A stretch of DNA of 64,000 nucleotides. It comes from Catenovulum agarivorans YM01 (GTDB lineage: Bacteria; Pseudomonadota; Gammaproteobacteria; Enterobacterales; Alteromonadaceae). Made by a program: the position numbers and the translations under genes. Position 1 is the first letter of the stretch. Each line of letters starts with the position of its first letter. The stretch is taken from NCBI RefSeq assembly GCF_000281085.1, contig NZ_AJWM01000048.1, positions 1-64,000 of the forward strand. The letters are read 5' to 3'. This document shows, piece by piece, positions 18,268 to 28,075 of the stretch. Under the pieces are notes generated by a model, which searched no databases, was not told the DNA's origin, and worked only from the letters and a program-made list of their open reading frames with translations.

Positions 18268-18748
18268 TGTCTCACACATTATGTTAGATCTTGATTTACA
18301 AATTGCTTGCGAAGGTGAGACACCGACTGAAAGCGAATTTGTAAAATGGGCCCAGGCGGCATTAATTGAGCGTGGAGATGCGCTTACTGAAATGTCTATT
18401 CGTTTAGTCAACGAAGACGAAAGCCAAGATCTAAACAATACCTACAGACACAAAAACAAACCAACCAATGTATTGTCGTTTCCATTCGAAAATCCACCGG
18501 GAATTGAATTACCGTTAATTGGTGATTTAGTGATTTGTGCTCAAGTAGTTAGGCGCGAAGCCGAAGAACAAAATAAACCACTAACAGCCCATTGGGCGCA
18601 TATGGTGGTACATGGCTGCTTGCATTTATTAGGTTACGACCATATAGAAGACGAAGAAGCCGAAACAATGGAAAATTTAGAAAGACGAATTTTGTCGCAA
18701 TTAGGGTTTGACGACCCATACAAAAGTGACGAAACTATTGATCCCTAA
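18257..18748 (+). CDS. ybeY: Endoribonuclease YbeY
   Basis: YbeY is a metal-dependent endoribonuclease for 16S rRNA 3'-end processing and 70S quality control. The zinc motif [11 protein letters not shown] is at residues 119-129 when counted from ATG 18257 (163 residues; E. coli 155). An in-frame GTG at 18233 would add eight lysine-rich residues and overlap ybeZ by 35 bp; I prefer the ATG, which overlaps by 11 bp. Confidence 0.95.
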   Translation: MTLDVSHIMLDLDLQIACEGETPTESEFVKWAQAALIERGDALTEMSIRLVNEDESQDLNNTYRHKNKPTNVLSFPFENPPGIELPLIGDLVICAQVVRREAEEQNKPLTAHWAHMVVHGCLHLLGYDHIEDEEAETMENLERRILSQLGFDDPYKSDETIDP

Positions 18749-18769
18749 CAGAATGAGAAAAAAGCTAAC

Positions 18770-19648
18770 ATGAGCGAAGACAATCCTCACTCTAGCAACG
18801 GTTCTTCTGGTAAGTCTTGGTTAGATAAACTAGGACAAATGTTTGCAGGAGAACCGCGAAGCCGTGAAGAATTACAGGAAGTTTTTGAAGAAGCCGCCGA
18901 GCGCGCTTTAATAGATAACGACACCAAGGAAATGATTGAAGGTGTAATGGACATTGCAGAAATGCGTGTTCGTGATGTGATGATCCCAAGATCGCACATG
19001 GTTACCATAGAAAGATCACAACCAGTCGAAGAATTCCTGCCTATCATGATTGAATCTGCGCATAGCCGTTTTCCGGTTATATGCGAAGACAAAGATCATG
19101 TTGAAGGCATATTACTCGCCAAAGACTTACTCGCTTACGTTTACCACAATGGCTTTGAAAACTTCAGCTTTAACGAATTATTGCGTCCAGCTGTGGTTAT
19201 TCCAGAAAGTAAACGCTTAGACATATTGTTAAAAGACTTTCGTAAAGAAAGATACCATATGGCAATGGTTGTAGATGAATTTGGCAGCGTGTCGGGATTA
19301 GTCACCATAGAAGATATTTTAGAGCTTATTGTTGGTGAAATTGAAGACGAACACGACATTCAAGAGCCAGAAGACATTCGTAAAGTCACAAGTTACGTAT
19401 ACGCGGTAAATGCCTTAACTGAAATTGAAGAATTTAACGACTTTTTCAAAACTCAGTGGCAAGCGGAAGACGTAGATACAATAGGTGGTTTGGTTATTCA
19501 AGCGTTTGGCCACTTACCGACTAAAGGTGAAGCGATAGAAGTAAACGGCTATAACTTTAAAGTTGTCAGCTGTGACGGACGTCGAATTAACCAACTACAA
19601 ATGACCATTCCACGTGACAACGAGGCAAATAAGGAAGTAACCGCTTAA
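18770..19648 (+). CDS. corC: CBS-domain protein CorC (YbeX)
   Basis: The 292-residue cytoplasmic protein has a CBS pair (about 66-190, including RDVMIPRSHM and VDEFGSVSGLVTIEDI) and a CorC/HlyC C-terminal domain (about 205-285). It has been linked to magnesium/cobalt efflux and to ribosome metabolism through its operon partners. The stop codon overlaps the lnt start in TAATG, so translation of lnt is probably coupled to it. Confidence 0.95.
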   Translation: MSEDNPHSSNGSSGKSWLDKLGQMFAGEPRSREELQEVFEEAAERALIDNDTKEMIEGVMDIAEMRVRDVMIPRSHMVTIERSQPVEEFLPIMIESAHSRFPVICEDKDHVEGILLAKDLLAYVYHNGFENFSFNELLRPAVVIPESKRLDILLKDFRKERYHMAMVVDEFGSVSGLVTIEDILELIVGEIEDEHDIQEPEDIRKVTSYVYAVNALTEIEEFNDFFKTQWQAEDVDTIGGLVIQAFGHLPTKGEAIEVNGYNFKVVSCDGRRINQLQMTIPRDNEANKEVTA

Positions 19649-21240
19649 TGCAATTAAATGCTAAATGGCAAAGTTTACTGCTATTTGTAGCTGGAGGCTT
19701 CGGCACTTTAGCATTTGCGCCTTTTTCACAAGCTTGGCTGATTTTTTTATTGTTACCTGGCTTGTTTTGTTTATGTTTTAACGCATCAACTAAACTTGCA
19801 GCAGCGTATGCATTTAGTTTTTCACTCGGCTGGTTTGGATTTGGTTTAAGCTGGATTTATGTCAGCTTAGACGAGCATGGTGGTGTGCCTGTTGTTGGCT
19901 CAATTGCAATGATTTTATTGCTTGCAGCCTACCTATCTATTTTTTTTACTGCCGCAATTAGCTCAACTCGTTACCTAATGCGCTACAATGCTTGGGCCAT
20001 TTTATTGTTACCCGCTTTGTGGTGTGTGTGTGAATGGTTACGCAGTTTTATTCTGACAGGCTTCCCTTGGTTGTCGGTTGGATATAGCCAAATTGATACT
20101 ATGTGGGGGCAACTAGCACCGATAATTGGTGAAACAGGTATTAGTTTAGTTGTGGTTACCCTGAGTTTGTTGCCCGCTGTATTAAGAACTCTTAAAAAGG
20201 TCAGCCGCACACAAACAATTGCTGTTGCACTATTACTGACAACCATTACAGCTACAAGTCAGCACTTTCTAAAAATTGCTAATTCTTCGGTATTACAAAC
20301 TTCGGTTAGTCAAACAATGACCACTAAAACGGTAAACTTAACTTTAGTTCAAGGTAATATCGCGCAAGAAAACCGTTGGCAACCAGAGTATTTATGGCCG
20401 ACTATGCTTAAATATCAAGACATTAGCCGACCCTATTATTCGCAAAGCGATATCGTTATATGGCCTGAAGCTGCCGTACCAGCCATAGAGCCAAACGCGC
20501 AAGAGTTTCTCGTTAATTTAGACAAAGCGGCAAATTACAATAATACAGCTATAGTTACAGGTATTATTGACTACAGGCCATATTCAGGCGCCTTTTTTAA
20601 CAGTTTAATTGTATTGGGACAAAAGCAAGCCGAAGCTGGTAATGCTAGTTATTTTCATGGCCACGATAACAGATACAATAAACACCATTTACTGCCAATA
20701 GGCGAATTCGTCCCTTTTGAAGATTGGCTGCGCCAACTTGCGCCAATATTTGATTTACCATTTTCATCTTTTACCCGAGGTGATTATATTCAGCATGATT
20801 TAGTCGCCAATGGTTTTCACATCACGCCAGCAATTTGTTATGAAATTCTCTTTCCGACTCAAGTTAGAGACAACCTAACAGAGCAAACCGATTTTATTTT
20901 AACCGTGAGTAACGATGCATGGTTTGGTAAATCGCACGGGCCACATCAGCATTTAGAAATTGCGCGAATGCGTGCGCTTGAACTGGGTATTCCGGTAGTA
21001 CGTGCAACCAATACCGGCATTACCGCTATAATTAATGCCAAAGGTAAAATAATTGCACAAGCCCCACAATTTGAGCAACACGTGCTCACGCACAAATTGC
21101 CGATAATTCAATACCCAACTATTTATAAACAATTTGGCGACTGGCTCGTTTACTTGTGTTATCTACTGAGTATTATTGCTGTTTTGGGGTATTTATTGCG
21201 CAAAAAAAGTTGCCAGCAACAGGCTACAGAGCAAGGGTAA
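19648..21240 (+). CDS. lnt: Apolipoprotein N-acyltransferase
   Basis: Lnt adds the third acyl chain to lipoproteins in the inner membrane. The 530-residue protein has several N-terminal membrane segments (residues 10-200) and a nitrilase-like periplasmic domain. The catalytic triad is visible: Glu274 in IWPEAAVP, Lys345 in RYNKHHLLP and Cys397 in AICYEILFP. A last membrane segment is near 495-515. It overlaps corC by one base. Confidence 0.96.
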   Translation: MQLNAKWQSLLLFVAGGFGTLAFAPFSQAWLIFLLLPGLFCLCFNASTKLAAAYAFSFSLGWFGFGLSWIYVSLDEHGGVPVVGSIAMILLLAAYLSIFFTAAISSTRYLMRYNAWAILLLPALWCVCEWLRSFILTGFPWLSVGYSQIDTMWGQLAPIIGETGISLVVVTLSLLPAVLRTLKKVSRTQTIAVALLLTTITATSQHFLKIANSSVLQTSVSQTMTTKTVNLTLVQGNIAQENRWQPEYLWPTMLKYQDISRPYYSQSDIVIWPEAAVPAIEPNAQEFLVNLDKAANYNNTAIVTGIIDYRPYSGAFFNSLIVLGQKQAEAGNASYFHGHDNRYNKHHLLPIGEFVPFEDWLRQLAPIFDLPFSSFTRGDYIQHDLVANGFHITPAICYEILFPTQVRDNLTEQTDFILTVSNDAWFGKSHGPHQHLEIARMRALELGIPVVRATNTGITAIINAKGKIIAQAPQFEQHVLTHKLPIIQYPTIYKQFGDWLVYLCYLLSIIAVLGYLLRKKSCQQQATEQG

Positions 21241-21243
21241 AAT

Positions 21244-22218
21244 ATGACAAACTTTAATTGGGGCATAATCGGCCCAGGACAAATAGCTAATCGATTTGCG
21301 GGTGCACTAGCAGCAGATTTTGTCGGAAACCTATATGCAGTTGGCTGCCGCAGCAAGCAACGTGGTGAAGCGTTCTCTCAAAAATACGGTGGGCAAAAGG
21401 TTTATACCAACTATCAAGACTTAATAAACGACAAGCAAGTAGATGCAGTATATATAGCCACCCCACATAATTTTCACTTCGAGCTAGTAAAAAGCTGCCT
21501 TAAAGCCAAAAAGCCCGTGTTGTGTGAAAAACCGCTCACAGTTACAGCAGCACAAACAGCTGAACTAATTGAGTTAGCCAAGGCCAACAACACCTTTTTA
21601 ATGGAGGCCATGTGGTCGTTATATTTACCTGTTTACCAACAAGCGAACAAATGGATAGCTGAAGGCAAAATTGGCGACATTGAACTTATCCGCTCAACTT
21701 TTGGTTTTAATATACCCAAAGACGACCCAGAAGATAGAAACCTAAACCCAAACCTAGCTGGCGGCGCACTACTAGATCGCGGCGTATATTGTGTGGCAAC
21801 CGCCCAATGGTTTATGCAAGAAAAAGCACAAAACATACAAGCAATGGGGACAATAGGTGAAACTGGTGTCGATTTAACCAGCATGGCAAACTTAGCCTAC
21901 TCGAACAACAAATTTGCCCAATTTAACACCAATCTAGTGTGTAAAACCGAAAACAACCTACATATCTACGGCAGCAAAGGCCGCATAGAAATTAGCAGCA
22001 TGTTTTGGGAAAGCGAAGAAATAACCCTATACACAAATGAAGACAACAGCAAACAAACGCTAAAACTACCATTTTCGGTAAACGGTTTTGAATACGAAAT
22101 AGCAGAAGCGGAAAAGTGCATTAAAGCGGGTAAAATACAAAGCGACGTGGTAACCCATGAGTTTACCTTAAATTCAATGCAAACCATGGACGAAATATTA
22201 AGGCAGTTGCGCTCATAG
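21244..22218 (+). CDS. Gfo/Idh/MocA-family oxidoreductase
   Basis: The 324-residue protein has the Rossmann motif GIIGPGQIANRF (7-18) and the family's EKP motif at 95-97 in KKPVLCEKPL. It resembles the group annotated as dihydrodiol/D-xylose dehydrogenase-like oxidoreductases and should use NAD(P) on a sugar or cyclic polyol; the substrate is not known. It starts 3 bp after lnt, so it may be read through from that operon. Confidence 0.88.
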   Translation: MTNFNWGIIGPGQIANRFAGALAADFVGNLYAVGCRSKQRGEAFSQKYGGQKVYTNYQDLINDKQVDAVYIATPHNFHFELVKSCLKAKKPVLCEKPLTVTAAQTAELIELAKANNTFLMEAMWSLYLPVYQQANKWIAEGKIGDIELIRSTFGFNIPKDDPEDRNLNPNLAGGALLDRGVYCVATAQWFMQEKAQNIQAMGTIGETGVDLTSMANLAYSNNKFAQFNTNLVCKTENNLHIYGSKGRIEISSMFWESEEITLYTNEDNSKQTLKLPFSVNGFEYEIAEAEKCIKAGKIQSDVVTHEFTLNSMQTMDEILRQLRS

Positions 22219-22230
22219 CAGGGATAGTTA

Positions 22231-22830
22231 TCATTCAAGTTCTTCCTGCTTTTGCTGCAAATACTCAATTACGTCTAAATTGTCAACGCGATGATAAATC
22301 TCCTCAACTGATAAAGTTAAGTTAATAGATTCAAAGTGAATTTCATCACCTAAAAAATAATTGGTATGTCGCCAATCGTCACTTTTACGAAATACAGCAA
22401 CATCTACATAATCTTGTTCAATAATCACGTACTCTTGCAGAGTAGGGATATTGATATATTCCATTCGTTTAATTTGTTCGTCCGTTTTACGTGTAGACTT
22501 AGATATAACTTCAACTAGAATAGTAGGTGTTTCAGTTGCATAACTATCATTTATGTAATTGTTGTCACACACAACCAAAACATCAGGGTAACGATAATTC
22601 CCTAAAGGCGTTTTCACCTTCATATCAGACATATGCGCTTCACACTTTGAATTGTAAAGGTGGTTGCCAAAATTTCTTAAAACATTGCCACAAATCCTAT
22701 TGTGATTAGCACTCGCCCCAGCCATTGCATAAACTTGGCCATCTACAAATTCGTGTTTAATGTCACTAACCAATTCACCTTGCAAATATTCATCTACAGT
22801 TAAAGTACTTGGTTTGCTAACAACAGACAT
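22231..22830 (-). CDS. Uma2-family (DUF820) putative endonuclease A
   Basis: The 199-residue protein has the Uma2 fold with PD-(D/E)XK-like residues: Asp83 in YPDVLVV and Glu107 in ILVEVISKST. The family is expanded in cyanobacteria and scattered elsewhere; its role is unproven. It is closely related to the gene at 50961-51554, with long stretches of similar DNA, and a fragment of a third copy lies directly upstream. The two intact copies bracket the polysaccharide locus in the same orientation. Confidence 0.87.
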   Translation of the reverse strand: MSVVSKPSTLTVDEYLQGELVSDIKHEFVDGQVYAMAGASANHNRICGNVLRNFGNHLYNSKCEAHMSDMKVKTPLGNYRYPDVLVVCDNNYINDSYATETPTILVEVISKSTRKTDEQIKRMEYINIPTLQEYVIIEQDYVDVAVFRKSDDWRHTNYFLGDEIHFESINLTLSVEEIYHRVDNLDVIEYLQQKQEELE

Positions 22831-22837
22831 AAATTAC

Positions 22838-22928
22838 CCCTTAAATTCTTCAGACTTTGCTCAACAAAGGCTGTCATGTGCTCATTTTGCACGCGATAAT
22901 AAATTTCCTCAACCGCTACTATTAAAAT
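22838..22928 (-). pseudogene. Relic of a Uma2 gene, C-terminal end only
   Basis: Read on the minus strand, about 30 codons give VAVEEIYYRVQNEHM followed by TAFVEQSLKNLRG, matching the C-terminal end of the intact Uma2 proteins (SVEEIYHRVDN and AVEEIYSRVNNEDM). A stop codon lies just before the similarity starts and the rest of the gene is absent. It ends within about 8 bp of the start of Uma2 gene A. This points to tandem duplication followed by decay, or replacement of one copy by another. Confidence 0.7.
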
Positions 22929-23016
22929 TTAGCTAATACCAGTAAGCAAAATTTGCGATACTTGTACATACATAAGTTAAAACCATCACAATATACCGCT
23001 TACCGCGAAAAATTAA

Positions 23017-23045
23017 TTCGCAACCATTCATAGTTTTGTTATATT
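23017..23045 (+). promoter_or_regulatory. Candidate promoter of the polysaccharide locus
   Basis: TTCGCA (23017-23022) and TATATT (23040-23045) are 17 bp apart, about 140 bp before the first exporter gene. The rest of 22931-23187 holds an inverted pair AACGCCTA/TAGGCGTT (23060-23067, 23106-23113). I saw no JUMPstart/ops-like GGCGGTAG element, so RfaH-type control is not supported. Confidence 0.35.
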
Positions 23046-23187
23046 AGCGCGCTATAAACAACGCCTACAAAAGAACATACAATTATAAGTGTAAAAAAGC
23101 ACACATAGGCGTTAAACGAGTTTACAGTTATTAAAAAACAATTTAGCAAAATGTTAAATTGAAGTTTCGGATAGGGAAAAAGAAAAC

Positions 23188-26100
23188 ATGAAGCAGTTCA
23201 TGCTTGCCAAAATTTTCGCTTTAGCAGCTGGTATTACCTTGGTACAAACCACCTACGCAGCAGCGCCATCACAAGAACAAATCGCACAATTCAAACAACT
23301 GCCAAAAGCACAACAACAAGCTTTAGCCGCGCAATATGGTATAAACCTAAACGAAATAAACCAAAGCGTAAATAGCGAAAAAGTAACGAATCCAAATGTA
23401 GTTGACGCCCGTTCAGTAGACGACGCAGTAGTAACTGAAATAGACAAAGGCGTATCTAGCAGCACAGGTTTAGCATCTGAGGGCGATGCTAAACAGCAAG
23501 GCAAAAAAGCTCGCGTATTAAAACCATTTGGTTACGAATTATTTGCCGGCAGCCCATCCACCTTCGCTCCTGCAACCGATGTACCTGTGCCATCAGAATA
23601 CGTAATAGGCCCAGGCGATACAGTAAAAGTACAATTGTTTGGTAAAGAATTTAAAAACTACGAACTAGCAGTAGACAGAAACGGCAGCATAACCATGCCA
23701 GAAACTGGCCCAATGCAAGTAGTAGGCATGAGCTTTACCGAATTTAAAAACTTTATAAACCAACAAATAGAACAAAAAGTAATAGGTGCAAAAGCCAATG
23801 TAACTATGGGCGCATTACGCTCAATACGTGTATTTGTATTAGGTGAAGCATACAAACCAGGTGCTTACACAGTAAGCAGTTTATCTAGCATTACCCATGC
23901 GTTATTTGTGTCGGGCGGGGTAACTGAAGTAGGCTCATTACGTAATGTACAACTTAAACGTAAAGGCAAAGTAGTTACCACATTCGATTTATACGACTTA
24001 TTACTAAAAGGTGACACAGCCAACGACACCAACTTATTACCGGGCGACGTAGTATTTGTGCCACCAGTAGGTGCAACAGTTGGGATAGATGGTGAAGTAA
24101 AACGCCCAGCAATATACGAATTAAAAGGTGAAGAAACGGCAGACGAACTAATCAACCTTGCCGGTGGATATTTAGCAACCGCATATCCAAAAGCATCAAA
24201 AATTGAGCGTATCTCTAAGCAAGGCGAACGCACAGTAATAGACCTAGACCTCACCCAAAATAACCGCAAACAGCAAAAGCTCACCAATGGTGACGTAGTC
24301 CGAGTATATTCAATACTCGATTCTCGCGAAAATGTCGTCTCAGTTAATGGCCACGTACAACGCCCAGGTGCATTTTCATGGCGCAAAGGTTTACGGGTAA
24401 GCGACTTAATCAACAATATTAAAGACCTAAAAGCAGAACCCGACTTAATGTACTCAATAGTGGTGCGCGAACATCAACCACTGCGTACCATAAGCGCAAT
24501 GCAATTTTCGATAGGTAAAGTATTAGAAAACAGTAATAGCGCCGACAATATCAAACTACAACCGCGTGATCGCGTATATATATTTGGTGCGAACCAGTCA
24601 CGTGAATTAGCTGGGGTATTAGCACAATTACGCTCGCAAGCTCGTGCAACCGAACCAGCAAAAATAGTTTCAATTACAGGTAATGTTGAATTTTCTGGTA
24701 GTTATCCGCTTACCAATAACATGACGGTAGAACAGCTACTGCAAGCCGCATACGACTATAAAATTGATACCGACTTAAAATTTGCCTTATTACAACGCCG
24801 CAACCGCAACCCTAAACGTACTTGGTTCGAGCAAATAGATTTAACCAGCGGCAGTACCAAAAACATTCAGCTAAAAGCAGAAGACAGATTATTTGTATTT
24901 TCAAGTAACAATACACGCAGCGAACAAATTGGTGATTTAGCCGGTGCATTATTAGAGCTACAACAACAAACACGTAATGGCGAACCTGCCAATATTGTAC
25001 AAGTAACAGGTAATGTAAAATTTCCGGCGTACTTTCCATTAGCAACAGATATGACAGTAGGCGACCTATTATTAGCCGCACACGACATTAAACTAGAAAC
25101 CGACCTAGATTACATGTTGCTAAAACGCCGCAACTACCAGCTAGACAGATTTGAGTTTGAAACCTTGAGCATGCGCAATGCACAAGACTTAAGCTTAAAA
25201 CTACAGCCACAAGACAAACTATATGTCTTTGCCCAAAACGCATCGCGCGCTGCAGCAATAGGCGACTTAGTTGCACAAATAAAAGCGCAAAATAATAAAC
25301 AAAACCGTGAGTTATTGGTAAATATAAATGGTGAAGTACGTTTTCCAGGTACTTACCCGCTTTCATCAAACATGACAATTGCCGAGCTAATAGATGCTGC
25401 AGGTGGCTATACAGAAGCCAGTTATTTAAATGAAATGAATATCAGCCGCTTTGACTCAAACTTAATTGACTCATCTGAATTTATATTAGAAACCATAGAC
25501 CTAACCACAACCAGTATTGAAGAATATCAACTACAACCACGCGATACAGTACTAGTTAAAAAAATACCAGAATGGCGTGACCACGAAACAGTTACCTTAA
25601 TGGGCGAATTTAAGTTCCCAGGTAATTACACTATCAATAAAGGTGAAACCTTAGCTCAGTTAATACAGCGCGCTGGCGGCTTTACTGATGATGCATTTTT
25701 AGATGCCTCAATATTTACCCGCAGTTACTTAAAAGCGAAAGAACAAAAACTATTAGATGAAGCTGAGAAAAAACTACGCCGTGAATTAGTTTCAACGCAA
25801 ATTAATTCTGGCGAAGCCGGTAATGCAGACACCATTCTAGCCTTGTTAGACCAACTGCAAGCTGCTCAAGCGACCGGCCGTATGATAATAAACCGCGACC
25901 AGTTATTAGATATTGAAGAATCGGTACAATTACGTGATGGTGACGTATTAATAATACCTACGATAAACCAAGCTGTATCAGTAATTGGTGAAGTGTACGC
26001 ACCAACTGCACAAATTTATAAATCTAGCTGGAATTTAGAAGATTATGTTGCAGCCGCAGGGGGTTATAACCAACTGGCTGAGCGTTCAGATGCTTACATA

Positions 26101-26286
26101 ATAAAAGCGAATGGCAGAGTAGTTTCAAACATTGGCTGGTTTAGTTTTGATGACGCAGTAGAGCCAGGCGATACCATAGTTGTGCCAACAAATGTAGACC
26201 CAGTACCTGCGCTTACAATATGGAAAGAAGTCACTGGTATTATATACCAGTCTACTGTTGCAATCGCAGCTGTAGCAGCGTTGTAA
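23188..26286 (+). CDS. Polysaccharide export protein with multiple SLBB domains
   Basis: The 1032-residue protein has a signal peptide (about 1-25), a Gln-rich start, a Poly_export domain with YVIGPGDTVKVQLFG (about 138-215) and then a series of SLBB beta-grasp repeats to residue 1000. The repeats recur with the pattern V-x-G-x-V-x-F-P/S-G-x-Y-P and end in LQPRD/LKAED-R/K-LYVF. It belongs to the Wza-like outer-membrane export family but is much longer than Wza (about 380 residues). The Wzz gene follows after 61 bp, as expected for a Wzy-dependent export system. It lacks an obvious lipobox. Confidence 0.9.
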   Translation: MKQFMLAKIFALAAGITLVQTTYAAAPSQEQIAQFKQLPKAQQQALAAQYGINLNEINQSVNSEKVTNPNVVDARSVDDAVVTEIDKGVSSSTGLASEGDAKQQGKKARVLKPFGYELFAGSPSTFAPATDVPVPSEYVIGPGDTVKVQLFGKEFKNYELAVDRNGSITMPETGPMQVVGMSFTEFKNFINQQIEQKVIGAKANVTMGALRSIRVFVLGEAYKPGAYTVSSLSSITHALFVSGGVTEVGSLRNVQLKRKGKVVTTFDLYDLLLKGDTANDTNLLPGDVVFVPPVGATVGIDGEVKRPAIYELKGEETADELINLAGGYLATAYPKASKIERISKQGERTVIDLDLTQNNRKQQKLTNGDVVRVYSILDSRENVVSVNGHVQRPGAFSWRKGLRVSDLINNIKDLKAEPDLMYSIVVREHQPLRTISAMQFSIGKVLENSNSADNIKLQPRDRVYIFGANQSRELAGVLAQLRSQARATEPAKIVSITGNVEFSGSYPLTNNMTVEQLLQAAYDYKIDTDLKFALLQRRNRNPKRTWFEQIDLTSGSTKNIQLKAEDRLFVFSSNNTRSEQIGDLAGALLELQQQTRNGEPANIVQVTGNVKFPAYFPLATDMTVGDLLLAAHDIKLETDLDYMLLKRRNYQLDRFEFETLSMRNAQDLSLKLQPQDKLYVFAQNASRAAAIGDLVAQIKAQNNKQNRELLVNINGEVRFPGTYPLSSNMTIAELIDAAGGYTEASYLNEMNISRFDSNLIDSSEFILETIDLTTTSIEEYQLQPRDTVLVKKIPEWRDHETVTLMGEFKFPGNYTINKGETLAQLIQRAGGFTDDAFLDASIFTRSYLKAKEQKLLDEAEKKLRRELVSTQINSGEAGNADTILALLDQLQAAQATGRMIINRDQLLDIEESVQLRDGDVLIIPTINQAVSVIGEVYAPTAQIYKSSWNLEDYVAAAGGYNQLAERSDAYIIKANGRVVSNIGWFSFDDAVEPGDTIVVPTNVDPVPALTIWKEVTGIIYQSTVAIAAVAAL

Positions 26287-26347
26287 AGCCTCTTGGGGAA
26301 AGAATCGATACTTATTAGTCTGTTGCGGCTCGTAGAAAGGCAATTAA

Positions 26348-27328
26348 ATGAAAGATAATGAACATAAATTAAATGAAATGGAAGCGCGGTTGAAATTGTC
26401 CACAGAAACTGAAAAAAAAATGGAAAAACAAGAGAAAGAGGTCGATCTTTTTGCCCTGCTCGAGTTCGTTTGGACAGGGAAGTTGTTTATCATTGTGGTT
26501 ACAGGCCTTTTCTTTTTCTTTGCAGTAATCTACTCTCTATCTTTGCCAAATTACTACAAATCAGAAATGATACTAGCTTCCTCTCAGGTTGAAAGTGGAG
26601 GAGGACTTGCAAGTATGTCGAATAAACTTGGTGGGCTGGCATCTATAGCTGGGATAAGTATGGGAAGTGGGGACTCAGCTCGTATTTCTCACGCTGTCGA
26701 ACTACTCAAGAGTCGCCCTTTTCTTGAGAACATGATTATTCAACAAAAGCTTAAACATTTGCTGTTAGCAATAGAAGAGTGGGATAATGAAACAGGGGGG
26801 GTAGTATATCACTCAGAACTGTATGACAAAGACAATGAAAAGTGGGTTGAAGGTAAAGAGCCTAGTGATTGGGAAGCTTACTTAGCTTTAAATCAACTTT
26901 TAATCGTGGATATGAACGGTAAAACAGGGATGATAAAAGTTTCCGTTGAGCATCAATCTCCGAAAGTGGCTGAGCAAATTTGTAGAATTCTATTGCGAGA
27001 GGTCAATTTATACTTTCAGAACAAAGATATATCAAATGCGCAGAAGAACATTGATTATTTGAAAGATAAAATTACTGAGACAGAGGTAGTAGACATGCAG
27101 TCTGTTTTTTATAGTCTCATAGAAAGTCAACTAAAAACACTAATGTTGGCAGAAGTAAGTAATGAATATTTATTGCAAGCAGTAGTTGCACCAATGGTTG
27201 CCGCTCAAAAGAGCGGACCAAACCGAACAAGTATTGTAATGGTTGGCACTTTTCTTGGTGGATGTCTTTCAATATTGGTGCTTTTCGGTCGCAAGTTTTA
27301 TGAAATTAAGGCTTTAAAAAAATCATAG
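26348..27328 (+). CDS. Wzz-type chain-length determinant
   Basis: The 326-residue inner-membrane protein has two membrane segments (about 45-64 and 294-314) flanking a periplasmic domain with helical regions, the layout of Wzz/polysaccharide co-polymerases. No C-terminal BY-kinase domain is present, so it is the short form that sets chain length with Wzy. The N-terminus is unusually charged (residues 1-32). From here on the DNA is more AT-rich and uses AGA, ATA and AGT more than the exporter gene before it. Confidence 0.88.
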   Translation: MKDNEHKLNEMEARLKLSTETEKKMEKQEKEVDLFALLEFVWTGKLFIIVVTGLFFFFAVIYSLSLPNYYKSEMILASSQVESGGGLASMSNKLGGLASIAGISMGSGDSARISHAVELLKSRPFLENMIIQQKLKHLLLAIEEWDNETGGVVYHSELYDKDNEKWVEGKEPSDWEAYLALNQLLIVDMNGKTGMIKVSVEHQSPKVAEQICRILLREVNLYFQNKDISNAQKNIDYLKDKITETEVVDMQSVFYSLIESQLKTLMLAEVSNEYLLQAVVAPMVAAQKSGPNRTSIVMVGTFLGGCLSILVLFGRKFYEIKALKKS

Positions 27329-27352
27329 AGTGACAAGTGTAAGGGGAATGAT

Positions 27353-28075
27353 ATGGCAACGTTAGCAATTATGACTGCTCGAGGGGGCAGTAAATCTGTA
27401 AAGAACAAAAATACTATGAAATTTCATGGTAAACCTCTTTATGCTTACAATTTAGAGGCTGCTCTCAAGTGTGAGAAGATCGATAAAGTGGCTGTCACTA
27501 CGGATATCGGAGAAATATTAGAACATGATGGAAGTCAGTACTTGCCTATCCCAAGACCAAATGAACTCTGTGGCGATAACGCATCTCACCACGAAACTAT
27601 GGTACATGCGTTAAACTTTTGTGAGAAAAAATTATCAAAAACTTTTGATACCGTGATCGTGCTTTTAGGTAATAGCGTTGGGGCTTGTGAGAAGTCGTTA
27701 GCTGAAGCCATTGATATACTTGAACAGTCTGAGTATTTGGATTCTGTAATAAGCGTTTCAGAGTTCAATATGTTTAATCCGTTTAGAGCTTATAAAATAT
27801 CAGCAGATGATCGCTTGGATACAATTGTCCCACAGGACTTTATTAAAAGCTCTTTGCTCCATAAGAACAGTAATGATAAAAAATCTGCGGGCGATGTGTA
27901 TTTTTTTAATGGTGCGTTTTGGGTTATTAGACGCTCGGCTTTATTAAGTAATGAAGGATTACTACCTTTCCCTTGGTTAGGTAAAAATATTCACGCTTAC
28001 AAGCAGGATGTTTTTATGGAAGTAGATGCACCCTGGCAAATAAAATGTGTAGAGGAGGCTATCAAAAATGCCTAA
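27353..28075 (+). CDS. NeuA-like cytidylyltransferase (CMP-sugar activation)
   Basis: The 240-residue protein starts with the nucleotide-binding pattern ARGGSKSVKNKN (9-20), typical of CMP-sialic/CMP-ulosonic acid synthetases (family of NeuA and KdsB), which couple CTP to a 2-keto acid sugar. PRPNELCGDNASHHETMVHA matches the second conserved region. The true sugar cannot be read. It overlaps the next gene by 8 bp, so the two are translationally linked. No NeuB-type ulosonate synthase is present in the window. Confidence 0.85.
   Translation: MATLAIMTARGGSKSVKNKNTMKFHGKPLYAYNLEAALKCEKIDKVAVTTDIGEILEHDGSQYLPIPRPNELCGDNASHHETMVHALNFCEKKLSKTFDTVIVLLGNSVGACEKSLAEAIDILEQSEYLDSVISVSEFNMFNPFRAYKISADDRLDTIVPQDFIKSSLLHKNSNDKKSAGDVYFFNGAFWVIRRSALLSNEGLLPFPWLGKNIHAYKQDVFMEVDAPWQIKCVEEAIKNA

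Noticed and set aside
22931-23187. RfaH/ops (JUMPstart) element before the polysaccharide locus
   Set aside because: No GGCGGTAG-like sequence was found in the leader.
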